Both the position numbers and the translations under genes were made by a program. Positions 8,805 to 17,758 of a stretch of 64,000 bases of DNA are shown here, piece after piece. Position 1 is the first letter of the stretch. Each line of letters starts with the position of its first letter. Source of the DNA: Arthrobacter wenxiniae. GTDB lineage: Bacteria > Actinomycetota > Actinomycetes > Actinomycetales > Micrococcaceae. The DNA is taken from the NCBI RefSeq assembly GCF_013376105.1, contig NZ_JAAMFM010000019.1, positions 16,019 through 80,018 on the forward strand, read 5' to 3'. The notes beneath the pieces were generated by a model. That model did no database searches, was not told the DNA's origin, and saw only the letters and a list, made by a program, of their open reading frames with translations.

Positions 8805-9731
8805 ATGGGTGAAGATCACGTACTTGTCAGTGTTCCCGATGCGGCCCTGCGCGAAGCGTTCGGAGCCGCGCCCGAGGGCGTGGAGATTGTCGAATGGGAC
8901 ATGGCCGGGCCCCCGCCCGCTGCCGTGATCGACATCGTGGTGCCGCCTTACATGGGCGGAACGGGGTTGCTGGCGGCCCTGGAGGGCGTCACCGCCAGGC
9001 TCGTGCAGAGCCAGTCCATTGGGTTCGACGGCGTTGCGGCCGCGCTTCCGCCGGGAAATGTGTTCGCCAATGCTGTCTCCGTGCACGAGACCTCGACGGC
9101 GGAGCTGGCTGTGGCGCTCATCCTGGCGTCCCAGCGCGGCCTGCCGGAATTTGTCAGGGCCGCCGGACGCGGCACCTGGACCCCGCTGCGACGCCCGTCC
9201 CTCGCCGACCGCACCGTGCTGCTTGTCGGCTACGGCGGCGTTGGCAAGGCCATTGAGGACCGGCTGCGCGGGTTCGAGACCACCGTGGTGCGCGTTGCCA
9301 CACGCGCCCGCGAGGAACCCGCCGGGCACGTGCACGGGATCGACGAGCTCCCGTCCCTGCTGCCGCAGGCTGACATCGTCGTGGTCGGGGTTCCGTTGAG
9401 CGACGCCACCACGCACCTGATCAACGACGGCTTCCTCTCACTGCTGCGCGACGACGCATTGGTGGTGAACATCTCCCGTGGCGCCGTCGCTGACACCCCG
9501 GCCCTCCTTGACCATGCCCGCCGTGGCAGGCTCCGGCTGGCCCTGGACGTGACGGATCCCGAGCCGCTTCCCGACGGGCATCCCTTGTTTGATTTGCCCA
9601 ACGTGCTGATCACCCCGCATGTTGGCGGCGCCTCAAGCGCCATGATGCCCAGGATGGCGCGCCTGCTGCGCCGCCAGGCCGAGCGCATGCTCCGCGGCGA
9701 GGAGCCGCTGAACGTCGTTGTGCGGACCTGA
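8805..9731 (+). CDS. D-isomer-specific 2-hydroxyacid dehydrogenase
   Basis: 308 residues, ATG 8805 with AAGGG 1 base before it. The NAD-binding Rossmann motif is VGYGGVG (residues ~137-143). Catalytic elements follow: NISRGAVADT (substrate-binding Arg), ALDVTDPEPLP (Glu) and ITPHVGG (acid/base His). It reduces 2-keto acids or oxidises D-2-hydroxy acids; related proteins include glyoxylate/hydroxypyruvate and phosphoglycerate dehydrogenases. The N-terminal catalytic domain is shorter than in phosphoglycerate dehydrogenase and no ACT domain is present, so a serine-pathway role is unlikely. Confidence 0.88.
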   Translation: MGEDHVLVSVPDAALREAFGAAPEGVEIVEWDMAGPPPAAVIDIVVPPYMGGTGLLAALEGVTARLVQSQSIGFDGVAAALPPGNVFANAVSVHETSTAELAVALILASQRGLPEFVRAAGRGTWTPLRRPSLADRTVLLVGYGGVGKAIEDRLRGFETTVVRVATRAREEPAGHVHGIDELPSLLPQADIVVVGVPLSDATTHLINDGFLSLLRDDALVVNISRGAVADTPALLDHARRGRLRLALDVTDPEPLPDGHPLFDLPNVLITPHVGGASSAMMPRMARLLRRQAERMLRGEEPLNVVVRT

Positions 9732-9800
9732 CCGCCGCAGCCCGCCCGCCGCGCAGTTGACGGTGTTACGCTCCAAACAGCATTTTGGTTGGGAGGCGTC

Positions 9801-10292
9801 ATGCCCGTGCTGAAGTTCACGGACTGGTGGGACAGGTTCTTCGCGGTCGGCATCATCTTCAAGGGGCTCGACGGCGTCCTGGAGCTGGTGGGCGGCGCGC
9901 TCCTGCTCTTTGTGGCCCCGGCCCAAATCAACCACCTGGCCATCCTGATCACCCAGCCGGAGCTGACGGACGACCCCAACGACTTCATCGCCAACCACAT
10001 CCTGCAGGGCGTGTCCGGGCTGACCACTCACGTGGTGCTCTTCACCGCCGCCTACCTGCTGGCGCACGGCATCGTCAAGGTGGTCCTGGTGACGGCGCTG
10101 CTGATGGACAAGCTGTGGGCCTACCCGTGGATGATCGGCGTCCTGGTGATCTTCATTCTCTACCAGCTGTTCCAGCTCACCACCACCCCGTCGATCGGGC
10201 TGGCGGTCCTGACCGTGTTCGATATCCTGATCGTGTTGCTGACGTGGCACGAATTCCTCAGGCACCGCAAGCGCGGAAAAGAGTTGGCATGA
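9801..10292 (+). CDS. DUF2127 family membrane protein
   Basis: 163 residues from ATG 9801, which has GGGAGG 4 bases upstream; this favours it over the TTG at 9789. Four hydrophobic helices are visible, with the DUF2127-typical FFAVGIIFKGLDGVLELVGG at the start and AYLLAHGIVKVVLVTALL in the middle. Inner-membrane protein of unknown function. Its stop overlaps the next start (ATGA), so it is translationally coupled to the ketopantoate-reductase-like gene. Confidence 0.82.
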   Translation: MPVLKFTDWWDRFFAVGIIFKGLDGVLELVGGALLLFVAPAQINHLAILITQPELTDDPNDFIANHILQGVSGLTTHVVLFTAAYLLAHGIVKVVLVTALLMDKLWAYPWMIGVLVIFILYQLFQLTTTPSIGLAVLTVFDILIVLLTWHEFLRHRKRGKELA

Positions 10293-11215
10293 AGTTCCTT
10301 GTGGTTGGGGCCGGCGCCACGGGCGGCTACTTTGGCGGGCGCCTCGCACAGGCCGGGCGCGACGTGACCTTCCTGGTCCGAGAGGGACGGGCAGCGGTCC
10401 TGCGGGCCCATGGCCTGCGGATTTCGGGACTGGGCCAGGACGTCCGCCTTGAGCCGCGACTCCTCACGGCAGGGCAGCTGGGCGGGCCGTTCGACGTCGT
10501 CGTGGTCACCGTCAAGGCGTCCGGGCTGGCCGGCGCCATCGCCGACGCCGCGCCCGCGGTGGGCCCGGACACCGTCATCATCCCGTTCCTCAACGGCATG
10601 GCGCACCTCGACCGGCTCGCCGCGGCCTTCGGGGAGGAGAGGCTGTTGGGCAGCGTGGTCAAGGTGGTGACCACCCTGGACGACGGCGGCGGCATCCTCC
10701 AGCTGGGCCCGCTCGCCCAGTGGGACCTGGGGGAGCTGCGGGGCGGTCCGGGCGAGCGTGTCCGCCGGATCCTCGCCGAGATCGACGTCCCCGGCTACTC
10801 CGCCCGCGCGGTGCCTGACGCCCTGGCCGCCATGTGGCACAAGTGGGTGTTCATCGCCACCGCGGGCGTGGTGACGTGCCTGATGCGCGGTCCCGTCGGC
10901 GCCATAGTGTCCGTCCCGGGCGGGCTGGAATTCACCTACGCGGCGCTGGCGGAGGCCGTTGCCGTCTCGACGGAGGCCGGCTTCCCCGTCCCGGACCCGG
11001 TCATTGCGGAGGCGCTGGCGTTCCTGACCCAGCCGGGCTCCACCTTTACCTCGTCGCTGTACCGGGACGTCACGGCCGGGCTGCCCAACGAGACCGAGCA
11101 CATCCTGGGTGACTTTGCCCGCCGTGCCCGGGACATGGGGCTGGAAATCCCCCTCATCGACCTGGCCTTGATGCAGCTGCGCGTGCACGAGGCCGGCCGC
11201 CTTCAGGCCGGGTAG
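10289..11215 (+). CDS. 2-dehydropantoate 2-reductase family protein (ApbA/PanE-like)
   Basis: 308 residues; the ATG overlaps the previous stop by 4 bases. The N-terminus KFLVVGAGATGGYFGGRLA is the NADP-binding GxGxxG motif of the family, followed by TVKASGL and IIPFLNGM, where the Asn-Gly contacts substrate. The conserved Lys is in AAMWHKWVFIA. The C-terminal helical domain ends with FTSSLYRDV and GLPNETEHILGD, typical of the family (catalytic Glu). PanE makes pantoate for coenzyme A, but the family has many paralogues, so a pantothenate role is only possible. Pairing with a DUF2127 gene gives no pathway hint. Confidence 0.85.
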   Translation: MKFLVVGAGATGGYFGGRLAQAGRDVTFLVREGRAAVLRAHGLRISGLGQDVRLEPRLLTAGQLGGPFDVVVVTVKASGLAGAIADAAPAVGPDTVIIPFLNGMAHLDRLAAAFGEERLLGSVVKVVTTLDDGGGILQLGPLAQWDLGELRGGPGERVRRILAEIDVPGYSARAVPDALAAMWHKWVFIATAGVVTCLMRGPVGAIVSVPGGLEFTYAALAEAVAVSTEAGFPVPDPVIAEALAFLTQPGSTFTSSLYRDVTAGLPNETEHILGDFARRARDMGLEIPLIDLALMQLRVHEAGRLQAG

Positions 11216-11480
11216 GTCGCCCGCGCCGCTTCCCCGTCTCGTCTGAGCTGGACCATGAAAAGCGCGTGGGCCGGCGGAATGGTCCGCATTTGGTGAGTCA
11301 ACTTCAGCAGGATCGTCTTTCCGTAGTTGGCCCAAAACTGCGAATCCCGGTGCAATGGCCGGCGAGTCCGTTTGGTCCGTGTCCAGGGCGGCGGGTGTCC
11401 CGCAGGGGGAACGCTGAGCGGGAAACACTGACCGAGCCAGTGTAAACTTGTCTTATGAAGCTGTACAGGAAACTGGCACG

Positions 11481-11702
11481 ATGACCATCTCAATTCGACT
11501 CACACCCGATGAAGAGGCCCGCCTTGATGTTCTCGCGCAGCGCACTGGCCGGTCTAAGAGCTTCTACGTCAGGACCGCTCTCCATGAGTACCTGGCGGAT
11601 CTCGAAGACGCATTCGCAGCAGGTTCCGCCATCGAGGTTTTCGAAGCCGAAGGCCGGCGCAGCAGGCCGTTGGCCGAGTTGAAGGCTGAGACGGAACGGT
11701 GA
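11481..11702 (+). CDS. Antitoxin, ribbon-helix-helix (RelB/DUF6290-like)
   Basis: 73 residues from ATG 11481. The start TISIRLTPDEEARLDVLAQRTGRSKSFYV is a ribbon-helix-helix DNA-binding domain: the beta strand ISIRL, then two helices. The C-terminal half (LADLEDAFAAGSAIEVFEAEG) is acidic and would wrap the toxin. Such antitoxins neutralise RelE/ParE-type toxins and repress their own operon. The stop overlaps the toxin start. This antitoxin-first order with a GTGA overlap is characteristic of type II modules. Confidence 0.88.
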   Translation: MTISIRLTPDEEARLDVLAQRTGRSKSFYVRTALHEYLADLEDAFAAGSAIEVFEAEGRRSRPLAELKAETER

Positions 11703-11965
11703 CGTCGCCGTGTCACGTTGAAACCACCGCAGAGTTCGATCGCGAGTATAAGAAGCTTGACCGGGCGGTCCAGAAACGCGTGATGGCGTACCTCGAGGAA
11801 AGTGAAACACTTGACGATCCGCGTCAGCGCGGCAAAGGGCTTGCCGCCAACCACTCCGGCGTGCGGCGCTACCGCGTTGGCGATTACCGCATCCTCGCCC
11901 AGATTACCGACAGCACCTTCACCGTACTGGCCATTCGAGTAGGCCACCGTCGCGACATTTATTGA
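11699..11965 (+). CDS. RelE/ParE-family toxin
   Basis: 88 residues from a GTG overlapping the antitoxin stop. RelE-fold signatures: EFDREYKKLDRAVQKRV in the N-terminal helices, GKGLAANHSGVRRYRVGDYRILAQI (the conserved Arg-Tyr-Arg-x-Gly-x-Tyr-Arg block of mRNA interferases) and the C-terminal AIRVGHRRDIY with the His-Arg-x-x-Tyr end. Together these suggest an intact, ribosome-dependent mRNA interferase rather than a gyrase-acting ParE. The module borders a stretch of broken genes to the right. Confidence 0.88.
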   Translation: MTSPCHVETTAEFDREYKKLDRAVQKRVMAYLEESETLDDPRQRGKGLAANHSGVRRYRVGDYRILAQITDSTFTVLAIRVGHRRDIY

Positions 11966-12115
11966 TCCCTCAGGCCGAGCAGAGCATCCAGCGCCACTCG
12001 CTTTCGATGCACTCGGCAGCTCGAGTTGTTCCGCAAGGGGAACCTCCTGCGGGACATCCGCGACTCGCTGACGACGGAATCAGGATCGTTTCCGAGCCTC
12101 AGTTACTTTGAGAGC

Positions 12116-12557
12116 ATGCCCTCATATTTCATCACCCATCCTGAGGTCGACGTAGATCCTTGCACTCCGATTGAAGAGTGGAAGTTGTCCGAGGTCGGCC
12201 GAGCTCGTGCTGCCCGCCTCGCCAGTCTTGGGTGGACTAGTCAACTTGACCGCATCATCACCAGTTCGGAACATAAGGCGAAGGAAGCCGGGGCGATTCT
12301 CTCCAGCCTGACCGGGCTCGCCTTCACAGCCGCAGCGTCGAATTGTTGCCGCCATCCGCCACCTCAGTTCTGACTCCGCCATTTCGACCGCATTTGTTGC
12401 TCACGGGGCCGTGGGCACCCTGCTCTTTTGCGATCTCATGGGCATGCCAATCAGCCGCGAACACGATCAACCTGGCCAGGGCAGCTACTTCGAATTCGAC
12501 CCACAAATATGGACAGCCAGCCACAGCTGGCGCCGCATCCAACCAGCCGGCCTGTGA
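12116..12557 (+). pseudogene. Histidine phosphatase pseudogene with internal deletion
   Basis: The first frame from ATG 12116 reads PSYFITHPEVDVDP...LSEVGRARA...DRIITSSEHKAKEAGAILSSLTGL, the N-terminal half of a histidine phosphatase. After about position 12338 the similarity jumps to another frame reading VAAIRHLSSDSAI...FVAHGAVGTLL...PISREHDQPGQGSYFEFDP and ending at 12557. The two halves belong to one protein, with roughly 50 residues of the middle missing and the frame shifted. The first motif is also unusual (THP where RHG is common), as in one subfamily of these proteins. No functional product is expected. Confidence 0.75.
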
Positions 12558-12683
12558 ACGCACGCCGAACCGTCAGCGGGAACGCTTGGCACTTCCGCAG
12601 CTCGATTAGGGGCCGGGCCAGGACATCCTCCTCCGGGGAGGCGCGCGTGGTGCCCACGCGCCGCGAAGACTACGCTTTGGGGC

Positions 12684-13130
12684 ATGACCGGTTCGAAGAT
12701 GTCTCAGAACTACACCGACGGTGCCCGGCGGGCGGTGGTCCTGGCCCAGGAAGAAGCAAGGGCAATGATGCATGACTCGTACATCGGACCCGAGCATCTA
12801 CTATTGGGTCTTTTGCACGCATATCCGAACACGGTGCAGACGGTTGCTGGGCGTCTGGCCGGATGAAGTGCGTGATGCGATAATGCGTTTCGCCTCCCCT
12901 GGTCCGCCAGGCACCTCAGAAGGGTTGCCGTTCACCCGCAGTCTCTGGAGGCCCTCGAGGCGGCGCAGCGCACCGTGCGGGAGCTTCATTCCGATCACGT
13001 CGGGATCAAGCACCTATTGTTGGGCGTGCTGAGTGTCCATGGCGACCGCCTGGATCGGGCGCTGGCCGCTGCGGTTGTGGATCGAGACGGTGCGCAAAGT
13101 CGGGTAATGGCGGCGCTTACGCAAGGGTGA
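12684..13130 (+). pseudogene. Clp N-terminal domain protein, frameshifted twice
   Basis: ATG 12684 starts a Clp-N repeat: YTDGARRAVVLAQEEAR and DSYIGPEHLLLGLLH, ending at a stop near 12866. The sequence continues in the +1 frame with EVRDAIMRF and GLPFT, then in a third frame with QSLEALEAAQRTVRELHSDHVGIKHLLLGVLS, the second Clp-N repeat, to a stop at 13130. Intact relatives are small ClpC-N-like proteins of two repeats that may act as adaptors or stress proteins. Two independent frameshifts make a sequencing error a less likely explanation. Confidence 0.75.
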
Positions 13131-13374
13131 CCGGTTGCTCCGAGCTGGGCAACAGGCAGCGATCGCCCGCCGTCCTATCCTCGCAAGCACCCGCAAGGGG
13201 TCTGTCCGGATAGGCGTCACCGAACAGTCCCGTAAGCCGATCCACCAGCGGTGCAGCGACACCCAGTATTCTCAGGATCGCGAACGCCGCGTTGCCGCCG
13301 CCGGCCGATTCCCGCCTGACCGGCCCGCAATAATGCCCGGTGACCGGGTCCTATGGGGGACTGGACATGAAGGC
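13117..13374 (-). pseudogene. C-terminal relic of an unrecognised protein
   Basis: On the minus strand a frame with protein-like composition reads DPVTGHYCGPVRRES, then AFAILRILGVAAPLVDRLTGLFGD and ends at a TAA at 13117-13119. An in-frame TAG at 13351-13353 interrupts it, and no start codon is found before it. I do not recognise the family. It overlaps the end of the Clp-N pseudogene in opposite orientation. Nothing else in 13131-13507 looks coding. Confidence 0.35.
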
Positions 13375-13507
13375 GCCCAGACATGGACGGCTCACGTCTC
13401 GATGTCCACGCTTAGTGAGACAGGTGCACGCAATGGGCCCCGTACTGAGATTGGTTCACTGTGGATGAGGCAGGACACCAGCGGAAAGCTGCTGGCGCGC
13501 GTGGTGG

Positions 13508-14812
13508 TCAACCGTTGCGGAACAGCTCCGCGATGTGGAGCCCGGCGCCCGGGCCCACCGCCTTGATGTGGAAGTCCTCCTCCAGCATCACCACCAGGTC
13601 CGGGCGGAAGGCGGGCGGGACCGTGACGTGGCCGTCAACGGTGACGAGCCCTTCCGCGGCCCAGCTCATGACGTTCCTGGCGAGGACGTACAGGTCCGGA
13701 TGGACTGTTTCGGGTGACTCCAGGGCGTGGACCAGGGGGGCCGATTCGGGCGGGTTTTCGGTGGCGCATTCGGCCATGAAGGATGCCATGTCCACGTGCC
13801 AGCCGCTGTAGCTGCCGGGATCGGATCCGGTCAGGGTGGAGATGAAGATGAATTGGCCCAGCACGTCCCGAAACACCTCCACCCTGGATTCCTCCACTGC
13901 CAGGCGCTCGTGGAGGCGCGGCGCGACGACCGCGCGACCGGCGTCGATCCTGACCAGTCCAAGGCTGACCAGCAGGTGCCAGTAGAGCCTGATCCGGTCC
14001 AAGGCCCCCATCGTGAGCTCGGCGGTCGAGGCGGAGGACGTGAAGGCCCGCTCGAGCATCCCGGCCCCGTTGTGGGTGAGGGCCGCGGCAGCCTGGGCCC
14101 GGTCCGCCTTTCGCAGCGCTCCCTTGGTGGTGACCTTCCGGCCGCCGCCGACCCACTCCAGGAGCGACTCAACGTTCTTCCAGAGCGGAGATGCCGCGGC
14201 CGTGCCCGTGAACTGTTCGGCGGTCAGCTCCGGAATGTAGACATCGGCAAAGTCATAGTCCCCGGGGTCAACGGAATCGGCGTCGATGTCGCCGGCGTTT
14301 TCACGGATGTCGTCATCGTTGGCGGCGGCCAGCGGCGGCGCCAAGGCGTCGAGGGCGCGGTCCAGGCCCGGCCACGCCGGCTGCCCGAACAATTCCTGCA
14401 GTTGCGCCAGTTCGCCGGGGGTGCCCGTCCAAAGGGAGCCCTGGGCCAGGTAACCCACATAATCCCGGACGCCGCTGCGCAGCGCGAAGGTGGCCTGCGG
14501 ATTGGCAGCGGTGGCCGCCTCCAGGACCTCCCTCACCGCATCGGGCACCAGCGACCTCGCATCGGTTTGGGGCTGAAGCAGGCGGTACAGGTCGAAGAAG
14601 TCGTCAAGGATCATCAGGCTCTTGTCGATGCCGGCGTCGCCGCGCCCCTGGGATTCCAGCCAGAGCGCAAATCCCGGTGCCAGCGCCTCCATGGCGCGGT
14701 CCAGCCGAACATCGTGCAGCGGCATGGCATTCGCCCGTCCCGCTGTGTCGGCGGCGGCCTTGGCCGGGTTGCCGAAACGCGACTTTTTGGTGGACTTGGA
14801 CTTCTTGGACAC
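13508..14812 (-). CDS. Hypothetical protein, 434 residues, basic N-terminus
   Basis: Starts at GTG 14812 with AAGGA 6 bases upstream. The first ~15 residues are strongly basic (SKKSKSTKKSRFG), followed by a mostly helical acidic/hydrophobic protein without signal peptide or membrane segments. Distinct stretches are DKSLMILDDFFDLYRLL (residues ~65-80), a DDD/DSVDPGDYDFADVYIPEL segment and a C-terminal FRPDLVVMLEEDFHIKAVG. I recognise no catalytic motif. The GC3 pattern is like neighbouring core genes, so it is probably a long-established gene of this lineage. No operon partners. Confidence 0.72.
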   Translation of the reverse strand: MSKKSKSTKKSRFGNPAKAAADTAGRANAMPLHDVRLDRAMEALAPGFALWLESQGRGDAGIDKSLMILDDFFDLYRLLQPQTDARSLVPDAVREVLEAATAANPQATFALRSGVRDYVGYLAQGSLWTGTPGELAQLQELFGQPAWPGLDRALDALAPPLAAANDDDIRENAGDIDADSVDPGDYDFADVYIPELTAEQFTGTAAASPLWKNVESLLEWVGGGRKVTTKGALRKADRAQAAAALTHNGAGMLERAFTSSASTAELTMGALDRIRLYWHLLVSLGLVRIDAGRAVVAPRLHERLAVEESRVEVFRDVLGQFIFISTLTGSDPGSYSGWHVDMASFMAECATENPPESAPLVHALESPETVHPDLYVLARNVMSWAAEGLVTVDGHVTVPPAFRPDLVVMLEEDFHIKAVGPGAGLHIAELFRNG

Positions 14813-14924
14813 GGTATTCCTTGCCTGGGGCGGGAGACTTTCCACTCAACCGTAGCCGCAGGGAACCCGGGCCGCACCCTGAGGGGCCGCGCCTCCGCCA
14901 TTGACTGGACGGCCGCCTGCCGGG

Positions 14925-15859
14925 CTACGTCTGGCTGAATCCCGTCAGGACGATCTTCCCGCCCCCGTGCCCGGACATGCTGGCTTGGAACGCGGCTGCT
15001 GCCTGCTCCATGGGGTAGGTGGCGGACACGTCGACGGTGAGGACGCCGGCGTCGACCATGGCGCCGAGCCGAGCCGGTCCAGCCCACCGGCGTCCGGTCG
15101 GACCCAGACGTAGCGGCCGCCATGTTCGGCGACGGCCGCGTCGGCAATCGAGACGTGGCGGCCGGTGGCCTTGAGCACGGCCAGCGTCGTCGCGAGCACG
15201 CCTCCGGCAAAGTCGGCCACGGCGTCCACGCCCCCGGGTGCCAGGGCGCGGACGCGGTCCGCCAGCCCCTCGCCGTACTCCACCGGCTCGGCGCCGAGCT
15301 CGCGCAGGCGCGCATGGTTCTTGGCCGAGGCCGTGGCAATCACGCGGGCTCCGGCGTGGACGGCCAGCTGGATGGCCGTGCGGCCCACCCCGCCGGCGCC
15401 GTTGTGGATAAGCAGCGTCCCGCCCTCCGCGACCAGGAGGGCGTCCAGCGTCCGCAGGGCGGTCAGGCCGGTCAGTGGAAGCCCTGCGGCCTGCTCCCAG
15501 TCCAGCGCCGCCGGCTTGCGTGAGACCGCCGAGGCGGGCAGGGCGACCAGCTCGGCAAAGGTGCCTCCATGGACGGTGTCGCGGCGGCCGTAGGAGTAGA
15601 CCTCGTCGCCCACCTCGAACTCCGGCGTGTCAAGGCCCACGGCCTCCACGACTCCGGCCACGTCCCAGCCGGGCACCACCGGAAAGGTCACGTCCATGAT
15701 GGGATCCAGATAACCGGCCATGACCTTCCAGTCCACCGGGTTGACCCCTGCCGCCTTCACCCGGATCAGCACGGAGCCGGGGGAGACTTTTGGCACGGGC
15801 TGCCCGGTCTGTTCGAGGACTTCGGTGCCGCCGTAGCGTGCGTAGGTCATGGCCTTCAT
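14925..15859 (-). pseudogene. NADP-dependent quinone-type oxidoreductase, frameshifted by a 5-bp duplication
   Basis: ATG 15859 has GGAG 7 bases upstream. The MDR-family sequence is complete: KAAGVNPVDWKVMAGY (N-terminal GroES-like domain), VPGWDVAGVVEAVG, GDEVYSYG, GLTALRTLDAL and the nucleotide-binding HNGAGGVGRTAIQLA. After LDRLG the frame breaks at 15064-15073, where CCGAG occurs twice in tandem. Deleting one copy restores AMVDAGVLTV...FQASMSGHGGGKIVLTG to a stop at 14925, giving 309 residues, the normal length. As read, translation instead ends at 14945 with an altered tail of about 40 residues. Confidence 0.82.
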
Positions 15860-16033
15860 GGTGGTTCTCCGCTTCTGCCGTTGGATTCTTCTCTCATTGG
15901 GCCAACCGCGGGCGGCACGGGATGATTCCCGTGCTGCCCTGCGCGGTGTCCACACCGTCCGGTGCGCATGGCACTGCCCTGCGCCATGGCCGCCACGGGC
16001 GTTGCGCGGGACGGGGCGGCTACGCTGAGGCCC

Positions 16034-16783
16034 ATGACCCTGCAACGCCACCCCTACGGCCCGGATCCGTCCCAGTGGGCGGAGCTGCACCTGCCACAGG
16101 AGCGCCGGCATGCCGGCGTGGTGGTGGTGATCCACGGCGGCTACTGGCGCAGCACGTATGGCGCCGAGCTCGGCGCCCCGCTGGCACGCGACCTCGCGGA
16201 GCACGGGGCTGCCGCCTGGAACCTCGAATACCGGCGCATGGGCAATGGCGGCGGCTGGCCCGAAACGTTCCTGGACGTGGCGGCCGGCATCGACGCCCTG
16301 GCCCCGGCCGCAGCGGACCACGGCCTGGACCTCGCCCGCGTGGCCGTAATCGGCCATTCGGCCGGCGGGCAGCTGGGCGTCTGGGCGGCCGGCCGGGCCG
16401 CCCTCCCGGCCACGGCGGTCGGCGGGGGCCCCGCGGTGGGGGTGTCCGGCGTCGTCAGCCAGTCGGGGCTGCTCAACCTGGCAGAGGCGCAGCGGCTGGG
16501 ACTGAGCAACCACGCCGTGACGGCACTGCTGGGCAGCCACGTGGCGCTCGCGGACCCCGTGTCCGCCGTCCCGCTGCCCGTCCCCGTCTACGCCGTCCAC
16601 GCGGAGGACGACGACGACGTCCCGGCCTCCCAGAGCCAAAGTTACGTTGACGCCGCGGTGGCGGCCGGCGGCGAGGCGGCGTTCATCGCCGTTCCCGGCG
16701 ACCACTACAGCCTGATCGACCCGGCCAGCGCCGCCTGGGCCGTGTGCCGGGGCCTGGCGCTGGGACTGCTGGAGCGGGCGTAG
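16034..16783 (+). CDS. Alpha/beta hydrolase, probable kynurenine formamidase
   Basis: 249 residues from ATG 16034. The oxyanion-hole motif HGGYW and the nucleophile elbow GHSAGG are both present, with candidate acid in HAEDDDD and catalytic His in VPGDHYSLIDP near the C-terminus. HGGYW with this spacing is typical of animal-type arylformamidases, which hydrolyse N-formylkynurenine. The tryptophan 2,3-dioxygenase gene follows after 35 bases and supplies exactly that substrate. Neighbourhood and motif together make the assignment likely, but other carboxylesterases share the motif. Cytosolic, no signal peptide. Confidence 0.75.
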   Translation: MTLQRHPYGPDPSQWAELHLPQERRHAGVVVVIHGGYWRSTYGAELGAPLARDLAEHGAAAWNLEYRRMGNGGGWPETFLDVAAGIDALAPAAADHGLDLARVAVIGHSAGGQLGVWAAGRAALPATAVGGGPAVGVSGVVSQSGLLNLAEAQRLGLSNHAVTALLGSHVALADPVSAVPLPVPVYAVHAEDDDDVPASQSQSYVDAAVAAGGEAAFIAVPGDHYSLIDPASAAWAVCRGLALGLLERA

Positions 16784-16818
16784 TGTGTGTTCATACCGCT
16801 TTGTGAAGGGAAACGGCC

Positions 16819-17661
16819 GTGCCACAGAACACCCGCAAGATCGAGTCGGGCATTGAGACGGACTTCAGCGACAAGATGAGCTACGGCAGCTACCTTGCGC
16901 TGGACACCCTGCTCAGCGCCCAGCAGCCCGTCAGCCGGCACCACGACGAAATGCTGTTCATCATCCAGCACCAGACCTCCGAGCTCTGGCTCAAGCTCAT
17001 GCTGCACGAGCTGCGGGCCGTGCGCGTCCAGCTCGCCGCGGACAACCTGCGCGCCGCCATGAAGGGCGTGGCCCGGATCAAGCACATCCAGCGCTCGCTG
17101 ACTGAACAGTGGAGCATCCTGGCCACGCTGACGCCCAGCGAATATGTGCAGTTCCGCGGGGACCTGGGCGCGGCGTCGGGCTTCCAGTCCTACCAGTACC
17201 GGGCCGTGGAGTTCATGCTGGGCAACAAGAACGCCGGCATGCTGAAGGTGTTTGACGCGAACCCGCCGGCGCGGGCCATGCTGGCCGTGATCCTGAAGCA
17301 GACCAGCATCTACGACGAATTCCTGGCCCTGCTGGCCCGGCGCGGCTTCGCCGTCCCCGCGGAGCTGCTGGCCCGGGACGTGACCAAGGCGCACGTCTTC
17401 AACCCGGCCGTGGTGGAGGCCGTCCGCGTGGTGTACGAACAGCCGGACGACCACTGGGACCTCTACGAGGCCTGCGAGGAACTGGTGGACCTGGAGGACA
17501 ACTTCCAGCTGTGGCGCTTCCGGCACGTGGCCACCGTCAAACGGATCATCGGCATGAAGGCCGGCACGGGCGGATCCTCCGGCGTCGGCTTCCTGCAGCG
17601 GGCCCTGGACCTGACGTTCTTCCCCGAGCTGTACGCCGTCCGGACGGAGATCGGAAACTGA
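16819..17661 (+). CDS. kynA: Tryptophan 2,3-dioxygenase
   Basis: 280 residues from GTG 16819 with AAGGGAAA upstream. Haem dioxygenase that opens the indole ring of L-tryptophan to N-formylkynurenine. Family blocks are complete: MSYGSYLALDTLL, HHDEMLFIIQHQTSELWLKLMLHE (distal pocket), RGDLGAASGFQSYQYR, WRFRHVATVKRIIG with the proximal haem His near residue 235, and the C-terminal GTGGSSGVGFL substrate loop. Length is usual for bacterial enzymes. It forms a two-gene unit with the upstream hydrolase. No kynureninase gene is in the window, so the pathway must continue elsewhere. Confidence 0.95.
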   Translation: MPQNTRKIESGIETDFSDKMSYGSYLALDTLLSAQQPVSRHHDEMLFIIQHQTSELWLKLMLHELRAVRVQLAADNLRAAMKGVARIKHIQRSLTEQWSILATLTPSEYVQFRGDLGAASGFQSYQYRAVEFMLGNKNAGMLKVFDANPPARAMLAVILKQTSIYDEFLALLARRGFAVPAELLARDVTKAHVFNPAVVEAVRVVYEQPDDHWDLYEACEELVDLEDNFQLWRFRHVATVKRIIGMKAGTGGSSGVGFLQRALDLTFFPELYAVRTEIGN

Positions 17662-17758
17662 TTCAGCCCTGGGGTGTGCCTATGCTGGAGGGGCCGGACC
17701 CGCGGCCCCGCCCCGGACCTGGCAACTCGCTACCGAATTTCGAGGCAAGGATTCAACC

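Noticed and set aside
11216..11480. 96-codon minus-strand frame between the reductase and antitoxin genes
   Set aside because: Weak composition, no ribosome-binding site, and it covers the toxin-antitoxin promoter.
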